Origin: Bacteroidota bacterium
GTDB taxonomy: Bacteria; Bacteroidota; Bacteroidia; Chitinophagales; Chitinophagaceae
DNA: 51,648 bases
Assembly: GCA_018268055.1 (NCBI GenBank)
Contig: JAFDXF010000032.1
Location: 1 to 51,648 of the forward strand
Reading direction: 5' to 3'
A program made the position numbers and the translations under genes. The notes below the pieces were generated by a model. The model searched no databases, was not told the DNA's origin, and saw only the letters and a program-made list of their open reading frames with translations. Below, in pieces: positions 18,201 to 26,184 of this stretch (positions are counted from its first letter, which is position 1; every line of letters begins with the position of its first letter).

Positions 18201-18820
18201 ATTTTATAAGGATCTGCATTAATCTGAATTTCTCTTTCGGGCGCACCGACTATTTCTGCTCTGGTTACTTCACTCAGTTCCTCGATTTTATCCTGCATTT
18301 TATCGGCATACTCTTTTAGTTTAATGCCGTCAAAATCGCCACTGATATTTACGAACATGATAGGCATTTCACTAAAAGCAAACTCTTTTGAAGTAGGTTG
18401 ACTCGTAAGATCATTCGGCAAATCTGACTTAGCTTTATCTATTGCATCATCTACTTTTTGTTTAGCCAATTCTGTTTTTACATCTGTATCAAACTCCACA
18501 ATAATCAAACTATAATCAGCCTGAGAAATACTTTGTATTTTTTTTACTTTAGCTCCGCTGATGCCTTTCAATTGCTTTTCAATAGGGCGTGTTACTAAGT
18601 TTTCAATATCTTTTGGCGAGTTACCGGCATAAATAGTTGTAACGGAAATTGTAGGAACCACAATATCCGGGAACTGTTCCTTTGGCATACTGTTGAACTT
18701 CAAAAAACCATACAAAGTGATTAGAATAGCCACAATGTATATGGCTGTGCGATTGTCAATAGCCCAGCTCGTTGGTTTAAACTCTTTAAATTTTTTTGAT
18801 ATTCCTTCTATAGCTTTCAT
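15245..18820 (-). CDS. Efflux RND transporter permease (HAE1/AcrB-like)
   Basis: 1191 residues. The architecture is TM1 (about 27-43), a porter domain, TM2-TM6, a second porter domain and TM8-12. The proton-relay pair Asp422-Asp423 lies in GLGIIVDDAIVVIENTHR, so it is probably a proton-driven drug or lipid pump rather than an Me2+ exporter. It is about 140 residues longer than AcrB: residues roughly 530-570 add a hydrophobic hairpin before the loop to TM7, and the last 50 residues add another hydrophobic segment. It forms a tripartite pump with the adaptor and TolC-like protein encoded just upstream; all are led by a TetR gene. Substrates cannot be read from sequence. Confidence 0.93.
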   Translation of the reverse strand: MKAIEGISKKFKEFKPTSWAIDNRTAIYIVAILITLYGFLKFNSMPKEQFPDIVVPTISVTTIYAGNSPKDIENLVTRPIEKQLKGISGAKVKKIQSISQADYSLIIVEFDTDVKTELAKQKVDDAIDKAKSDLPNDLTSQPTSKEFAFSEMPIMFVNISGDFDGIKLKEYADKMQDKIEELSEVTRAEIVGAPEREIQINADPYKMAAARISFMDIENAVSRENRDITGGLIEVGNMKRTLKVKGQFKSIADMQNIIVRSSAQGAAVYLRDIAELKDTIKEKDSYARLNGKNVVTLNIIKRSGENLIQCADNVKAVVKSMQEKEELPSNLRVDFTGDQSKQTKTSFSELINTIIIGFTLVLIILMFFMGVTNAFFVALSVPLSVFVAFLFLPMGNSIVGSDITLNFIVLFGLLFGLGIIVDDAIVVIENTHRIYNNGRVPIVRSAKEAAGEIFIPVLAGTATTLAPFFPLLFWKGLIGKFMIYLPTILILTLAASLIVAFIFNPVFAVSFMKPEGKEYEKPKNAVFRNKWFIVFIVAGVLLHLVGLSGVANFSLLMSILMIFNAYVLNDVIHSFQKRILPGLMEKYEQLLRWILVGKRPMYAFISLFGLFIIAAGLLFASVKAGRTKSTFFPSGDPNFVYVYLKLPVGTDVKYTDSITSVLEKRVEKVLEKEKPGTPGSIVESIITNVAVSANNPRDQNRSTQSNLGRIQVSFVEFEKRHGKRTQTYMDEIRKVVQGIPGTSVEVAKEDSGPPTDPPVNIEVQGDDFESIAAVSRQLYNFLDTNRIDGIENLQSDVDLNNPEITVNVDREKAMFEGLSTGQIGMEIRTAIFGKEISKIKDGEDEYKIQLRYNDLIKNNVTDLMNLRITFMDMNSMQVKSIPLSSIASIDYTSTTGGVKRKNVKRTIQLQSNVLDPTMVGPINKSLQFKIDEFKNKVQIPSDVSIHLSGQSEQEKETQGFLGTAFAIAIGLIFLILVLQFNSMSKPFIVITEIFFSIIGVLLGYAFTGMTIATIMLLVGIVGLAGIVIKNGILIIEFIDELRGRGMRTREAAIQAGKIRIIPVLLTAVATILGLLPLAVGFNIDFAGLFTHLRPNIFFGGDSVVFWGPLSWTIIFGLIFSFFLTLIMVPSMYLIAERIKRPMERFYGTKFIALLGFLGPLFFIFTGIMFLVKKLQGKKVWLGAQPKQQNKE

Positions 18821-18859
18821 CTGAAAAAGTTTTTATTCGTCTTCAATTGTTTCTAAGTA

Positions 18860-20089
18860 TCAGTTTGACGCAGCTGTGGTTATAAGCTGTCCATCATAAA
18901 CGGTTTGATATCCATCAGTAATAATCATATCGCTGCCGCTTAATCCTGAAGCAATAGCAACCTGCCCTTTATAAGGTTCCCCTTGAACTGTTACGGTCTT
19001 TTTACGTGCCACCAGTTTATCTCCTTCTTTTATCATTATATAAACAAACTTTCCGCCTTCATCCGTCTGCACAAGATTTACCGGAACTACTACTACATTC
19101 TTTAATAAATTGTCCTGAATACGAATCACTGCTGTAAGGTTTGGCTTTAATTTTTTATTGATACCCAATTTAGCTTCGGCCATAAATGAGCGAGTAGTAG
19201 CATCTATAGAAGCGCCTACCATTGTTATGGAAGCTTTAAACGTAGTGTCCAAATCGGGAACATCTATCAACACCTTAGCTCCTTTCACCACATCTTTTGC
19301 ATAGCGATCCGGTACCGGCACTTCCGCTTTCATACTTGCATTATCATTGACAATTAAAATCTGAGGTTTTCTATCTGCACTTACACCTGTAAAAAATTCA
19401 CCGGGTCTTACATTTACCTGCTCTACTGTTCCACTGATTCCGGCATACACATTGGACATATTTACTGCTTCTTGTGCAGTACCCACATTGGATAGTGCAG
19501 CATTATATTGCGCTGTTGCCGCTTCGAAATCTGCTTTTGCTTTTACCACCTGCATTTCGGCACCTATGTTTTGACTCCACAAATTCTGATAGCGTTCATA
19601 AGTAGTTTTAGCAAGATCCATTTGCGCTTTTATCACGCCCACTTGCTGACGAGCAGTAGCCAATTGCTGACGTGGAATTGCATCATCCAACTTAGCTACT
19701 AATTGACCTTTGCCCACTTTTTGTCCGGGCTTCACCAACACTGCTTTTACTAAACCACCTTGCCCTTTTGGTGCAACATAAGCCACGCCATCATCTGTAT
19801 TTATTTTGCCTTGCAATTCTATATAGTGTGCAAATGACGAATCGACTGACACAGGCGCAACAGCTACCAACTTTGCATTTTTTGCTGCATTAGAAGGATC
19901 TAACTTGTTTATTTCCTCTTCCGTTTTGCGGATATCTGTTTCAATATTATTCTTCTTTACTTTCAGGTTTTCTAATTTTACATTCAGGTCTTTTAATTGA
20001 GCGTTTTTATCTTTTGCACCTCCTCCGCAAGAAGAAAGAATCAAAGAAGAAACAACAATTGTACTTAGCGCTTTAATCTTCTTATTCAT
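18860..20089 (-). CDS. RND efflux periplasmic adaptor (HlyD/AcrA-like lipoprotein)
   Basis: 409 residues. The N-terminus is a lipoprotein signal ending LSSC (Cys21), as in AcrA. A coiled-coil segment (about 28-70) precedes the lipoyl-like half motif VAPKGQGGLVKAVLVKPGQKVGKG; a helical hairpin spans about 140-205, then the second lipoyl half (GISGTVEQVNVRPGEF) and barrel and membrane-proximal domains (VVVPVNLVQTDEGGKFVYIM). The extra N-terminal coiled coil is unusual in that typical adaptors put the hairpin between the lipoyl halves only. It bridges the inner-membrane permease and the TolC-like channel and lies between their genes with short gaps (39 and 30 bases). Confidence 0.92.
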   Translation of the reverse strand: MNKKIKALSTIVVSSLILSSCGGGAKDKNAQLKDLNVKLENLKVKKNNIETDIRKTEEEINKLDPSNAAKNAKLVAVAPVSVDSSFAHYIELQGKINTDDGVAYVAPKGQGGLVKAVLVKPGQKVGKGQLVAKLDDAIPRQQLATARQQVGVIKAQMDLAKTTYERYQNLWSQNIGAEMQVVKAKADFEAATAQYNAALSNVGTAQEAVNMSNVYAGISGTVEQVNVRPGEFFTGVSADRKPQILIVNDNASMKAEVPVPDRYAKDVVKGAKVLIDVPDLDTTFKASITMVGASIDATTRSFMAEAKLGINKKLKPNLTAVIRIQDNLLKNVVVVPVNLVQTDEGGKFVYIMIKEGDKLVARKKTVTVQGEPYKGQVAIASGLSGSDMIITDGYQTVYDGQLITTAASN

Positions 20090-20119
20090 AAATATATTTT
20101 TACTGTTGATTGTTGATAA

Positions 20120-21541
20120 TTATAATTTTCCGGTTGCTTTCAGATAATCTACTTTGGCAATAATGGCATCATATAATGCAGAAACGTAATTGGTTTGTGC
20201 TGATTTCAAATCTGTTTGTGCAGCTACTATTTCTATCTGACTGCCCGTACCTACTTCATATTTCTTTTTGGTTTGTTGATACACTTTTTCAGCCAGTTCC
20301 ATATTTTTTTTCTGATAGTCCATAGTGGCTACTGCATTTTTATAATTGTTTTTTGCAGCGACTACATCATTATCAATAGAAAGCTTGAGTGCATCCAACT
20401 GATTATTTATTTTTTGTACTTCAATTTTTGCTTCCTGAATTTTGGAACGAGTAAACATTCCGTTGAAAATGGGAATATTCAAATTCAAATTAACATTGGA
20501 AACGGTAAACCAATCGCCTCTTCCTAAAAAATTCCATTTATCACGTTGTGCATTTTTTGCATATACTGCCGATAGAGAGATGGAAGGTATTTGTGAAAGT
20601 TTATACCGGCGCACATTAAATTCTAATAACTGTTTAGAAATTGATGCTTGTTGAAATTCCTTTCGGTCTTCATATTGATAATTGCCGGTTTCCAACATTG
20701 CATCCTTCACGCTTTCATCCGTAATTTTATCCGTCAGTATCAATTCATCAGCAATGCGCATTCCCATCAAAAGTTTCAACCCATAATAACCATTTGAAAT
20801 TTGGTTAAGCAGCTTTTGTTTCTCCGTTTGCAGATTGGCCAATCGCACTGTTTCTTTATCCACATCTAATTTTTCTCTGAATCCATTTTCATAAATAATG
20901 CGGGTATCGTGTAGATTTTTTTCGGTTAACGAAATCAAGCTATTCAACATTTCAACCTGCGTTTGACTTACGGATAGTTGATAATAAACTTTATGAACAT
21001 TGGTTTTGATCATTTCTTGCGTTACTTCAGCACTCTTTTCATACAATTTTATTGCTGCACCACGGGCCTGCAAGCCAACAAATACTTGTCCGTCAAAAAG
21101 AATTTGCTGCAAGCTGATGCCGGCATTTGCGCTAAACTTTGTTCCGAACTGTGCAGGTATGTATCCAAAATTTCCGGGCATTTGAATCGGATTACCGTTT
21201 CCATCTTTCACGCCTTCTTGTATCAACACTTGGTAAGTAGCCGGAGAAATAAAATTAGGTATCACGGTTGTTGCAATCGCCGGATTATAGGTTGTTCCGA
21301 TTGAGGCATTGATATGCGGATAAGCTGAAGCTGTAAATTCAGCATTTTGTTGTTCTTGCACTTTCACTTGCAGTAATGCATTTTTTATTGCTACATTATT
21401 CTTCAATGCATAATCAACTGCTTGCTGCACAGAAAATTCATATTTCTTTATAATTACACTGTCGGGTTTTTGTGCGTGGACTGCTACTGAAAAAATACAT
21501 AAGGTACCAAGCAGCCATCCATATTTTACTTTATAGTTCAT
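20120..21541 (-). CDS. TolC-family outer-membrane efflux protein
   Basis: 473 residues with a signal peptide (VAVHAQ cleavage) and the duplicated TolC layout: long helices with heptad-like spacing (QAVDYALKNNVAIKNALLQV; KTNVHKVYYQLSVSQTQVEML) and short beta segments (FGTKFSANAGISLQQILFDG; VSNVNLNLNIPIFNG) that build the barrel. It forms the trimeric exit duct of the efflux pump. Its start codon overlaps the stop of the upstream TetR gene by four bases (ATGA), which ties its translation to the regulator. Confidence 0.92.
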   Translation of the reverse strand: MNYKVKYGWLLGTLCIFSVAVHAQKPDSVIIKKYEFSVQQAVDYALKNNVAIKNALLQVKVQEQQNAEFTASAYPHINASIGTTYNPAIATTVIPNFISPATYQVLIQEGVKDGNGNPIQMPGNFGYIPAQFGTKFSANAGISLQQILFDGQVFVGLQARGAAIKLYEKSAEVTQEMIKTNVHKVYYQLSVSQTQVEMLNSLISLTEKNLHDTRIIYENGFREKLDVDKETVRLANLQTEKQKLLNQISNGYYGLKLLMGMRIADELILTDKITDESVKDAMLETGNYQYEDRKEFQQASISKQLLEFNVRRYKLSQIPSISLSAVYAKNAQRDKWNFLGRGDWFTVSNVNLNLNIPIFNGMFTRSKIQEAKIEVQKINNQLDALKLSIDNDVVAAKNNYKNAVATMDYQKKNMELAEKVYQQTKKKYEVGTGSQIEIVAAQTDLKSAQTNYVSALYDAIIAKVDYLKATGKL

Positions 21542-22170
21542 TGATTCGTTTTTTTTCGTTGTTCATGATATTTTAAAATCAGTTTATACCCTTTAGGTGT
21601 TGCAAGGCCATAGAGATAATGATCCGATATTTCTTGTGTAACTTGAATCAGATGATATGTAGTAGGAGGAAAAACTGAAATATTAAAAGCAACCATCATA
21701 GATTCTAATCGAAAGCGGGCAATAATATCTGTATTCACTTCGGGGCGATACAAGCCTTCTACTTTACCACGTTCCAGATTTTTGCGAATTGCCTCATAAA
21801 GAAATTCATTTTTATGTTTCATGAATTTTCCAAAAGAAGTAGGATGAAATTTTTCCAAATCATACAAAACAACGGGATTCATATTACTGAATTGATGTGC
21901 AATATGTTCCATCGTAAAAAATATTTCTTCTATAGCATCTCTTGATTTTTGAAAAGATAAAGCACATTCACATTCCCCTGTTTTTAATTGTGCGTCCACA
22001 ATGACATCTACTAATTTGTTTTTATCATCAAAATATTGATAGAGTGTTTTTTTGGACATGCCTAATTGTGTGGCTATATCATCCATCGATACTGAACGAA
22101 TACCATAGCGCATAAACAAGTCTTCCGCCTTGCTTTGTATCCTTGCTTTTATTTCATTATCGACTTCCAT
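21538..22170 (-). CDS. TetR-family regulator of the RND efflux operon
   Basis: 210 residues from the ATG at 22168-22170 (MEVDNEIKARIQSKAEDLFM). An in-frame ATG 20 codons upstream would start upstream of the predicted transcription start, so it is rejected. The N-terminal helix-turn-helix is clear (YGIRSVSMDDIATQLGMSKKTLYQYF, in two parts: scaffold then recognition helix). The C-terminal 140 residues form a helical ligand domain. It is the first gene of the TolC-adaptor-permease operon and overlaps the tolC-like gene by four bases. An inverted repeat overlaps its promoter, so negative autoregulation is likely. Confidence 0.92.
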   Translation of the reverse strand: MEVDNEIKARIQSKAEDLFMRYGIRSVSMDDIATQLGMSKKTLYQYFDDKNKLVDVIVDAQLKTGECECALSFQKSRDAIEEIFFTMEHIAHQFSNMNPVVLYDLEKFHPTSFGKFMKHKNEFLYEAIRKNLERGKVEGLYRPEVNTDIIARFRLESMMVAFNISVFPPTTYHLIQVTQEISDHYLYGLATPKGYKLILKYHEQRKKTNQ

Positions 22171-22188
22171 TATTTCAAAATCGGAGCG

Positions 22189-22226
22189 CAAAACTAAGGA
22201 AACTATTTTTGTTACACAAGTTTCCT
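22189..22226 (-). promoter_or_regulatory. Promoter and likely TetR operator of the efflux operon
   Basis: On the minus strand a TTG (22217-22219) is followed after 20 bases by TAGTTTTG (22189-22196), a good TAnnTTTG box. Transcription would start near 22185, 15 bases before the regulator ATG. A perfect 8-base inverted repeat, AGGAAACT/AGTTTCCT (22197-22204 and 22219-22226, 14-base spacer), covers the whole spacer and upstream box. Such placement fits repression by the first gene product. Confidence 0.6.
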
Positions 22227-22303
22227 GCATATTTTTTTATTTTATTAACCTCGCTCATTCAATAATAAAAAACATTATTAAGTTAACTTTATGCCCTAAA
22301 TGA

Positions 22304-22978
22304 TTGAATTTGAAGAAGGAAACACAAAAAGAAAGTGGGCTTCAGCCTTTCAAATGGAGAAAAGTTTTAAGCTATTTTTTACAGGGCTTACTTATTCTGG
22401 CACCCATTACCATCACTATATATTCTATCTATTGGATAATTTCTACAGTAGATAGCTGGATACCCATATTCAGAGAGCCGGTTTTAGATGCACAAGGAGT
22501 TATTATCCGCTATGAGGTGAAGAATTACGGATTAGGATTTATTATCATCATTGCAGCATTGATTATAATCGGTTATCTCAGTTCCACATTTATCAAATCA
22601 AGAATCTACAGTTTATTTGACTCATGGTTAGAAAAGACGCCCGGTGTAAAATATATTTATTCCTCCGTTCGTGATTTATTTGGAGCATTTGCAGGAGGAA
22701 AGAAAAAATTCAGCACACCTATATTAGCCAACACATTTGGCGAAAATGTTTGGGTGATGGGTTTTATTACTGATGAAGAATTACAAAAATTTGATTTAGG
22801 CGCCGAAATGGTTTCTATCTATATACCACAATCTTATGCATGGGCCGGGCAGCTCTATGTATTGCCGCGCACTCGTGTAAGAAAATTGGATAAAATAAGT
22901 AGTGGCGATGCGATGAAATACGCTGTAACCGGCGGTGTAGTGGATACTGAGGATGATGAGGAGAAGGGAAAGAATTAA
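22304..22978 (+). CDS. DUF502 family membrane protein
   Basis: 224 residues starting at a TTG (22304); no in-frame ATG is available near the N-terminus and an in-frame stop directly precedes it, so TTG is the best choice. Two membrane helices are present (about 20-45 and 75-98: LSYFLQGLLILAPITITIYS and YGLGFIIIIAALIIIGYL), followed by the DUF502 core with TPGVKYIYSSVRDLF and the PRTRVRKLDKIS region. The C-terminus is acidic. Function is unknown; plant relatives (LCV/COV) affect vascular patterning, which says little for bacteria. It is divergent from the efflux operon. A TAACTTTA at 22283-22290 may be its -7 box. Confidence 0.82.
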   Translation: MNLKKETQKESGLQPFKWRKVLSYFLQGLLILAPITITIYSIYWIISTVDSWIPIFREPVLDAQGVIIRYEVKNYGLGFIIIIAALIIIGYLSSTFIKSRIYSLFDSWLEKTPGVKYIYSSVRDLFGAFAGGKKKFSTPILANTFGENVWVMGFITDEELQKFDLGAEMVSIYIPQSYAWAGQLYVLPRTRVRKLDKISSGDAMKYAVTGGVVDTEDDEEKGKN

Positions 22979-23084
22979 ATTCCAATTGTGCTATCAGGTT
23001 GATTTATTAAGTTTCATTTACAATACACTGACACAAAAGTGTTTTTAAGCTAACACAAACGTCACATCAATCATATACTTTTTG

Positions 23085-23092
23085 TAAGTTTG
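23085..23092 (+). promoter_or_regulatory. -7 promoter element placed for a leaderless transcript
   Basis: TAAGTTTG matches TAnnTTTG exactly and ends three bases before the ATG at 23096. If this is the promoter, transcription would begin at or very near the A of ATG, giving a leaderless message. The upstream TTTG box is not evident. Confidence 0.45.
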
Positions 23093-23095
23093 AGT

Positions 23096-24064
23096 ATGTA
23101 CAAAAAGTACACTTATATACTCTTCTTCCTATGTTTACCGCTTGCTACTTTCAGTTGGGGTTTTTTTGCGCATAAAAGAATCAATTACTATTCAGTATTT
23201 CTTTTGCCACCCGATATGATGGTTTTGTTCAAGCCCCATATTGATTTTATTTCTGAACATGCTACCGACCCCGATAAGAGGCGCTATGCAATACCTGAAG
23301 AAGGTCCCAGACATTATATCGATATTGATTATTACGGAAAATATCCGTTTGATTCATTGCCTAGAAAATGGGAAGATGCCGTTGCAAAATATTCTGAAGA
23401 CACTTTAAGAGCTTACGGAATAGTACCATGGTGGGTACAAATCATGCAGTATAAACTCACTGCAGCTTTCAAAGAAAAACATCAAGCTAAGATTTTAAAA
23501 TATGCAGCAGAGTTAGGCCATTACATTGCAGATGCACATGTGCCATTGCATGCCAATAGCAATCACAATGGACAGCACAGCGATCAAAAAGGTATTCATG
23601 GTTTTTGGGAAAGTCGTGTGCCGGAATTATTGGCCGATAAAGACTGGGATTTCTTCATTGGCAAAGCCGAGTATTTAAAAACACCGGGGGATTTTATTTG
23701 GAAACGAGTCTTAGAAAGTGCTGCTGCATCCGACACTGTTTTAAAATATGAAAAAGAGTTAAGCAAAGTTTTTCCCTCAGATCAAAAATATTCTTTTGAA
23801 GATAGAAATGGACTCACTATTCGCCAATATTCATCTGCCTATACCCAAAAATATAATGACTTACTCAAGGGAATGGTAGAACGGAGGATGAAACAGGCCA
23901 TTTATGCCATTGCATGTTTTTGGTACACGGCGTGGGTAAATGCAGGGCAACCCAATCTTCAACAACTCAGCAATAAAGAATTTTCTGAAGAAGACAAAAA
24001 AGAGTTTGAAGCACTGAATAACGCTTGGAAGAAAGGAAAGATGGCAGGTAGGGAACATGAATAA
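23096..24064 (+). CDS. Zinc-dependent phospholipase C / S1-P1 nuclease-like enzyme
   Basis: 322 residues from the ATG at 23096. The signal peptide ends so that the mature protein would start with Trp or Gly near FSWGFFAH; in this superfamily the N-terminal Trp binds zinc through its backbone. Other metal-binding motifs are present: RHYIDIDYYG, AELGHYIADAHVPLHANSNH (H-x3-D-x-H-x-P-L-H) and GIHGFWESRVPEL (H-x3-E). It should therefore be a secreted trinuclear zinc hydrolase. Nuclease and phospholipase members share these motifs, so the substrate cannot be decided. The last 35 residues are charged and probably disordered. Confidence 0.85.
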   Translation: MYKKYTYILFFLCLPLATFSWGFFAHKRINYYSVFLLPPDMMVLFKPHIDFISEHATDPDKRRYAIPEEGPRHYIDIDYYGKYPFDSLPRKWEDAVAKYSEDTLRAYGIVPWWVQIMQYKLTAAFKEKHQAKILKYAAELGHYIADAHVPLHANSNHNGQHSDQKGIHGFWESRVPELLADKDWDFFIGKAEYLKTPGDFIWKRVLESAAASDTVLKYEKELSKVFPSDQKYSFEDRNGLTIRQYSSAYTQKYNDLLKGMVERRMKQAIYAIACFWYTAWVNAGQPNLQQLSNKEFSEEDKKEFEALNNAWKKGKMAGREHE

Positions 24065-24400
24065 TATGAAAGGGATAAAGGAGTATTAAGTGATAAGTCT
24101 TTAATTAATTTTAAAAAAAATCATAGTTTGCTTTGCTCAAATTTCTGAATTGAATCCACATTGCTTTCAGCAATGAGTTAAATCGAGTTTCGTTAGATGG
24201 CAGTTCAGTATCATTTTTTTTACATCCTCAGAGGCTCATGTCTGTTTTTGAAAAATTTAATCGCTATATGCAGCTATTGTATTAACTTAGATTAAAAGCT
24301 CTTTAAAATGTATTCAACCCGCTCACCAAAAACTGCACTGCCCAACAACTACAAAAATATTTTGTACTATACAAACAGCACAAACGTCGGCTAATGAAAA

Positions 24401-24450
24401 AGTAAACCTATTGCAGGACTATAAACAAACCGTAAACCTGTCGTAGGATT
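24401..24450. repeat. Two imperfect CCT-N5-AGG repeats, 30 bases apart
   Basis: GTAAACCTATTGCAGGA (24402-24418) and GTAAACCTGTCGTAGGA (24432-24448) share 14 of 17 bases and repeat with a 30-base step, about three helical turns. Each holds a small palindrome, CCT-N5-AGG. They lie about 150 bases before the methyltransferase start and could be protein-binding sites. Confidence 0.4.
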
Positions 24451-24545
24451 TATCAACAAAAACTGTCAATTTTTTTCAGGACGAGGCAGGACAGACAAAA
24501 CCTATCAACAACCGACACAAACAGGACACCTATCATTTCGGAAAA

Positions 24546-24577
24546 TTGTTCAAAAAGCCCAACTTTAACTAAATTTG
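24546..24577 (+). promoter_or_regulatory. Promoter of the restriction-modification genes
   Basis: TTG (24546-24548), 21 bases, then TAAATTTG (24570-24577), an exact TAnnTTTG. Transcription would start near 24581-24584, just before the GTG at 24583 and 12 bases before the ATG at 24595. Confidence 0.55.
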
Positions 24578-24594
24578 TTGGCGTGACACAGAAC

Positions 24595-26184
24595 ATGGAC
24601 ATACAACCACTTACAAATGAGTTGCCCAGCCACTTTGCAGACAGGGTTGGACAAGCCTATGCTCAAACTGTTACGACACAACACAAAAAAGACAACGGAC
24701 AGTTTTTTACACCGACAAAGATTGCCCATTTCATGGCAAACCTGACCAGACAGGCACAAAGCAAATTGAAAATACTTGACCCTGGTTGTGGTACAGCAAT
24801 ACTTTCATGCTCTCTGATTGAAACGATTGTTCAACAAAGCGACACAGTAAAAGAAATTGACCTTGTTGTTTATGAAACTGACAAAAATATTTTGCCATAT
24901 ACACAAGCTACATTGGATTATTTGGGCAAATGGTTAAAGAAACGTAACATCAAATTCAAAGTAACACCTGACACAAACGATTTTGTTCTTGAAAACAAGG
25001 AATGTTTTGAACAATCAGCAACACTTTTTTTTGAGCCTAAAAATGCAATTTATGATATTGTAATTGCCAACCCACCCTATTTTAAAATTCCAAAAGAAGA
25101 TAAAAGGGCAACCGTTGCAAAGTCCATAGTTTGGGGACAACCAAACATTTATTCAATCTTTATGATGGTTGCTGCAAAGCTTTTAAAAAATAATGGTGAA
25201 CTAATTTTCATCACACCAAGAAGTTTTGCCTCTGGTAATTATTTCAGGGCTTTTCGTGAAGCATTTTTCCAAGAAATTGAAATTGAACAAATACACTTGT
25301 TTGGCTCAAGAACTGACACATTTGACAGAGATAACGTTTTACAGGAAACGCTGATATTAAAAGGGAAAAAGCAAAAATTAAACGGACACTTTCCGTCAAT
25401 ACTTGTAACACATTCCAATGGAATAAAAGATATTGAACACTACACAGAAAAAGTTTACAAAGCATCTGAACTCATAGACTTTAATTCAAAAGAAAAAATT
25501 GTTCATCTTCCTACAAATGAAACAGAAGATAAGGTTATTAAACTATTCAAGTCATGGACAGGAAGTCTAAATCAATACGACATTCAAATTTCAACGGGGC
25601 CTGTTGTTTCATTCAGAGCAACACAGTATTTACATGAACACTACAAAAACGGAACAATCTTTTTAGTGCCCTTGTATCAACTTATCAATACTGCAAAAAT
25701 GCAGTTTGAATGGCCTGTTGCAAAAAGAAGTAAACCACAATACATTGAACTTTGTGAAGCAACAAGGCCGCTTTTATTGCCAAACAAGAATTATATTTTT
25801 TTACGCCGTTTTAGTGCCAAAGATGATAAAAGCAGGTTAGTTGCAACGCCCTATTTTGTTGATATTTCACAGACAGAGTTTATCGGCGTGGAAAATCATT
25901 TGAATTATATTTATCGCCCAAAAGGGCATCTTGAAAGAAATGAAATTTTAGGTTTATCAGCTTTATTAAACAGCAATTTATTTGACACATATTTCAGAAC
26001 ATTCAACGGCAACATTAATGTAAGTGCAACAGAGTTGAGAGAAATGCCTTTGCCACCTTTGGAAGATATTAAACAAATTGGCAACCAAATAATTTTACAA
26101 AATGATTTTTCACAATCAAAAGTTGATGAAGTTATAAACGACTACTTTGATTTAGAGCATATATTCGCTTATGAGCAAAATTGA
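24595..26184 (+). CDS. N6-adenine DNA methyltransferase, PstI/BsuBI type
   Basis: 529 residues from the ATG at 24595; a GTG at 24583 could add four residues. The SAM-binding motif I is LDPGCGTAILSCSL (about 61-74) and the catalytic motif IV is NPPY at 159-162 (DIVIANPPYFKIPKEDKRA). The order motif I, then IV, then target-recognition region marks the gamma class of N6-adenine enzymes. Length is close to M.PstI and M.BsuBI (about 500). With the neighbour below, the expected site is CTGCAG, methylated at the adenine; the site is inference. The gene overlaps the endonuclease gene by 14 bases. Confidence 0.9.
   Translation: MDIQPLTNELPSHFADRVGQAYAQTVTTQHKKDNGQFFTPTKIAHFMANLTRQAQSKLKILDPGCGTAILSCSLIETIVQQSDTVKEIDLVVYETDKNILPYTQATLDYLGKWLKKRNIKFKVTPDTNDFVLENKECFEQSATLFFEPKNAIYDIVIANPPYFKIPKEDKRATVAKSIVWGQPNIYSIFMMVAAKLLKNNGELIFITPRSFASGNYFRAFREAFFQEIEIEQIHLFGSRTDTFDRDNVLQETLILKGKKQKLNGHFPSILVTHSNGIKDIEHYTEKVYKASELIDFNSKEKIVHLPTNETEDKVIKLFKSWTGSLNQYDIQISTGPVVSFRATQYLHEHYKNGTIFLVPLYQLINTAKMQFEWPVAKRSKPQYIELCEATRPLLLPNKNYIFLRRFSAKDDKSRLVATPYFVDISQTEFIGVENHLNYIYRPKGHLERNEILGLSALLNSNLFDTYFRTFNGNINVSATELREMPLPPLEDIKQIGNQIILQNDFSQSKVDEVINDYFDLEHIFAYEQN

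Larger units (their letters stand above)
24065..24582. other. Intergenic left flank of the restriction island
   Basis: No gene is supported in these 518 bases. From about 24320 onward the plus strand becomes strongly A/C-rich (many ACAAAC and GACA steps), unlike the flanking core genes; this continues into the methyltransferase gene and suggests acquired DNA. It holds two copies of a CCT-N5-AGG motif 30 bases apart (24401-24450) and the methyltransferase promoter at its right end. No tRNA or insertion-sequence end is seen on this side. Confidence 0.6.

Noticed and set aside
23021..23046. ACACT/AGTGT hairpin with T run after the DUF502 gene
   Set aside because: The stem is only five pairs with a large loop, too weak to call a terminator without expression data.
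24401..24460. Possible CRISPR-like repeat with a 30-base period
   Set aside because: Only two copies, with several mismatches, no further units to either side and no cas genes.
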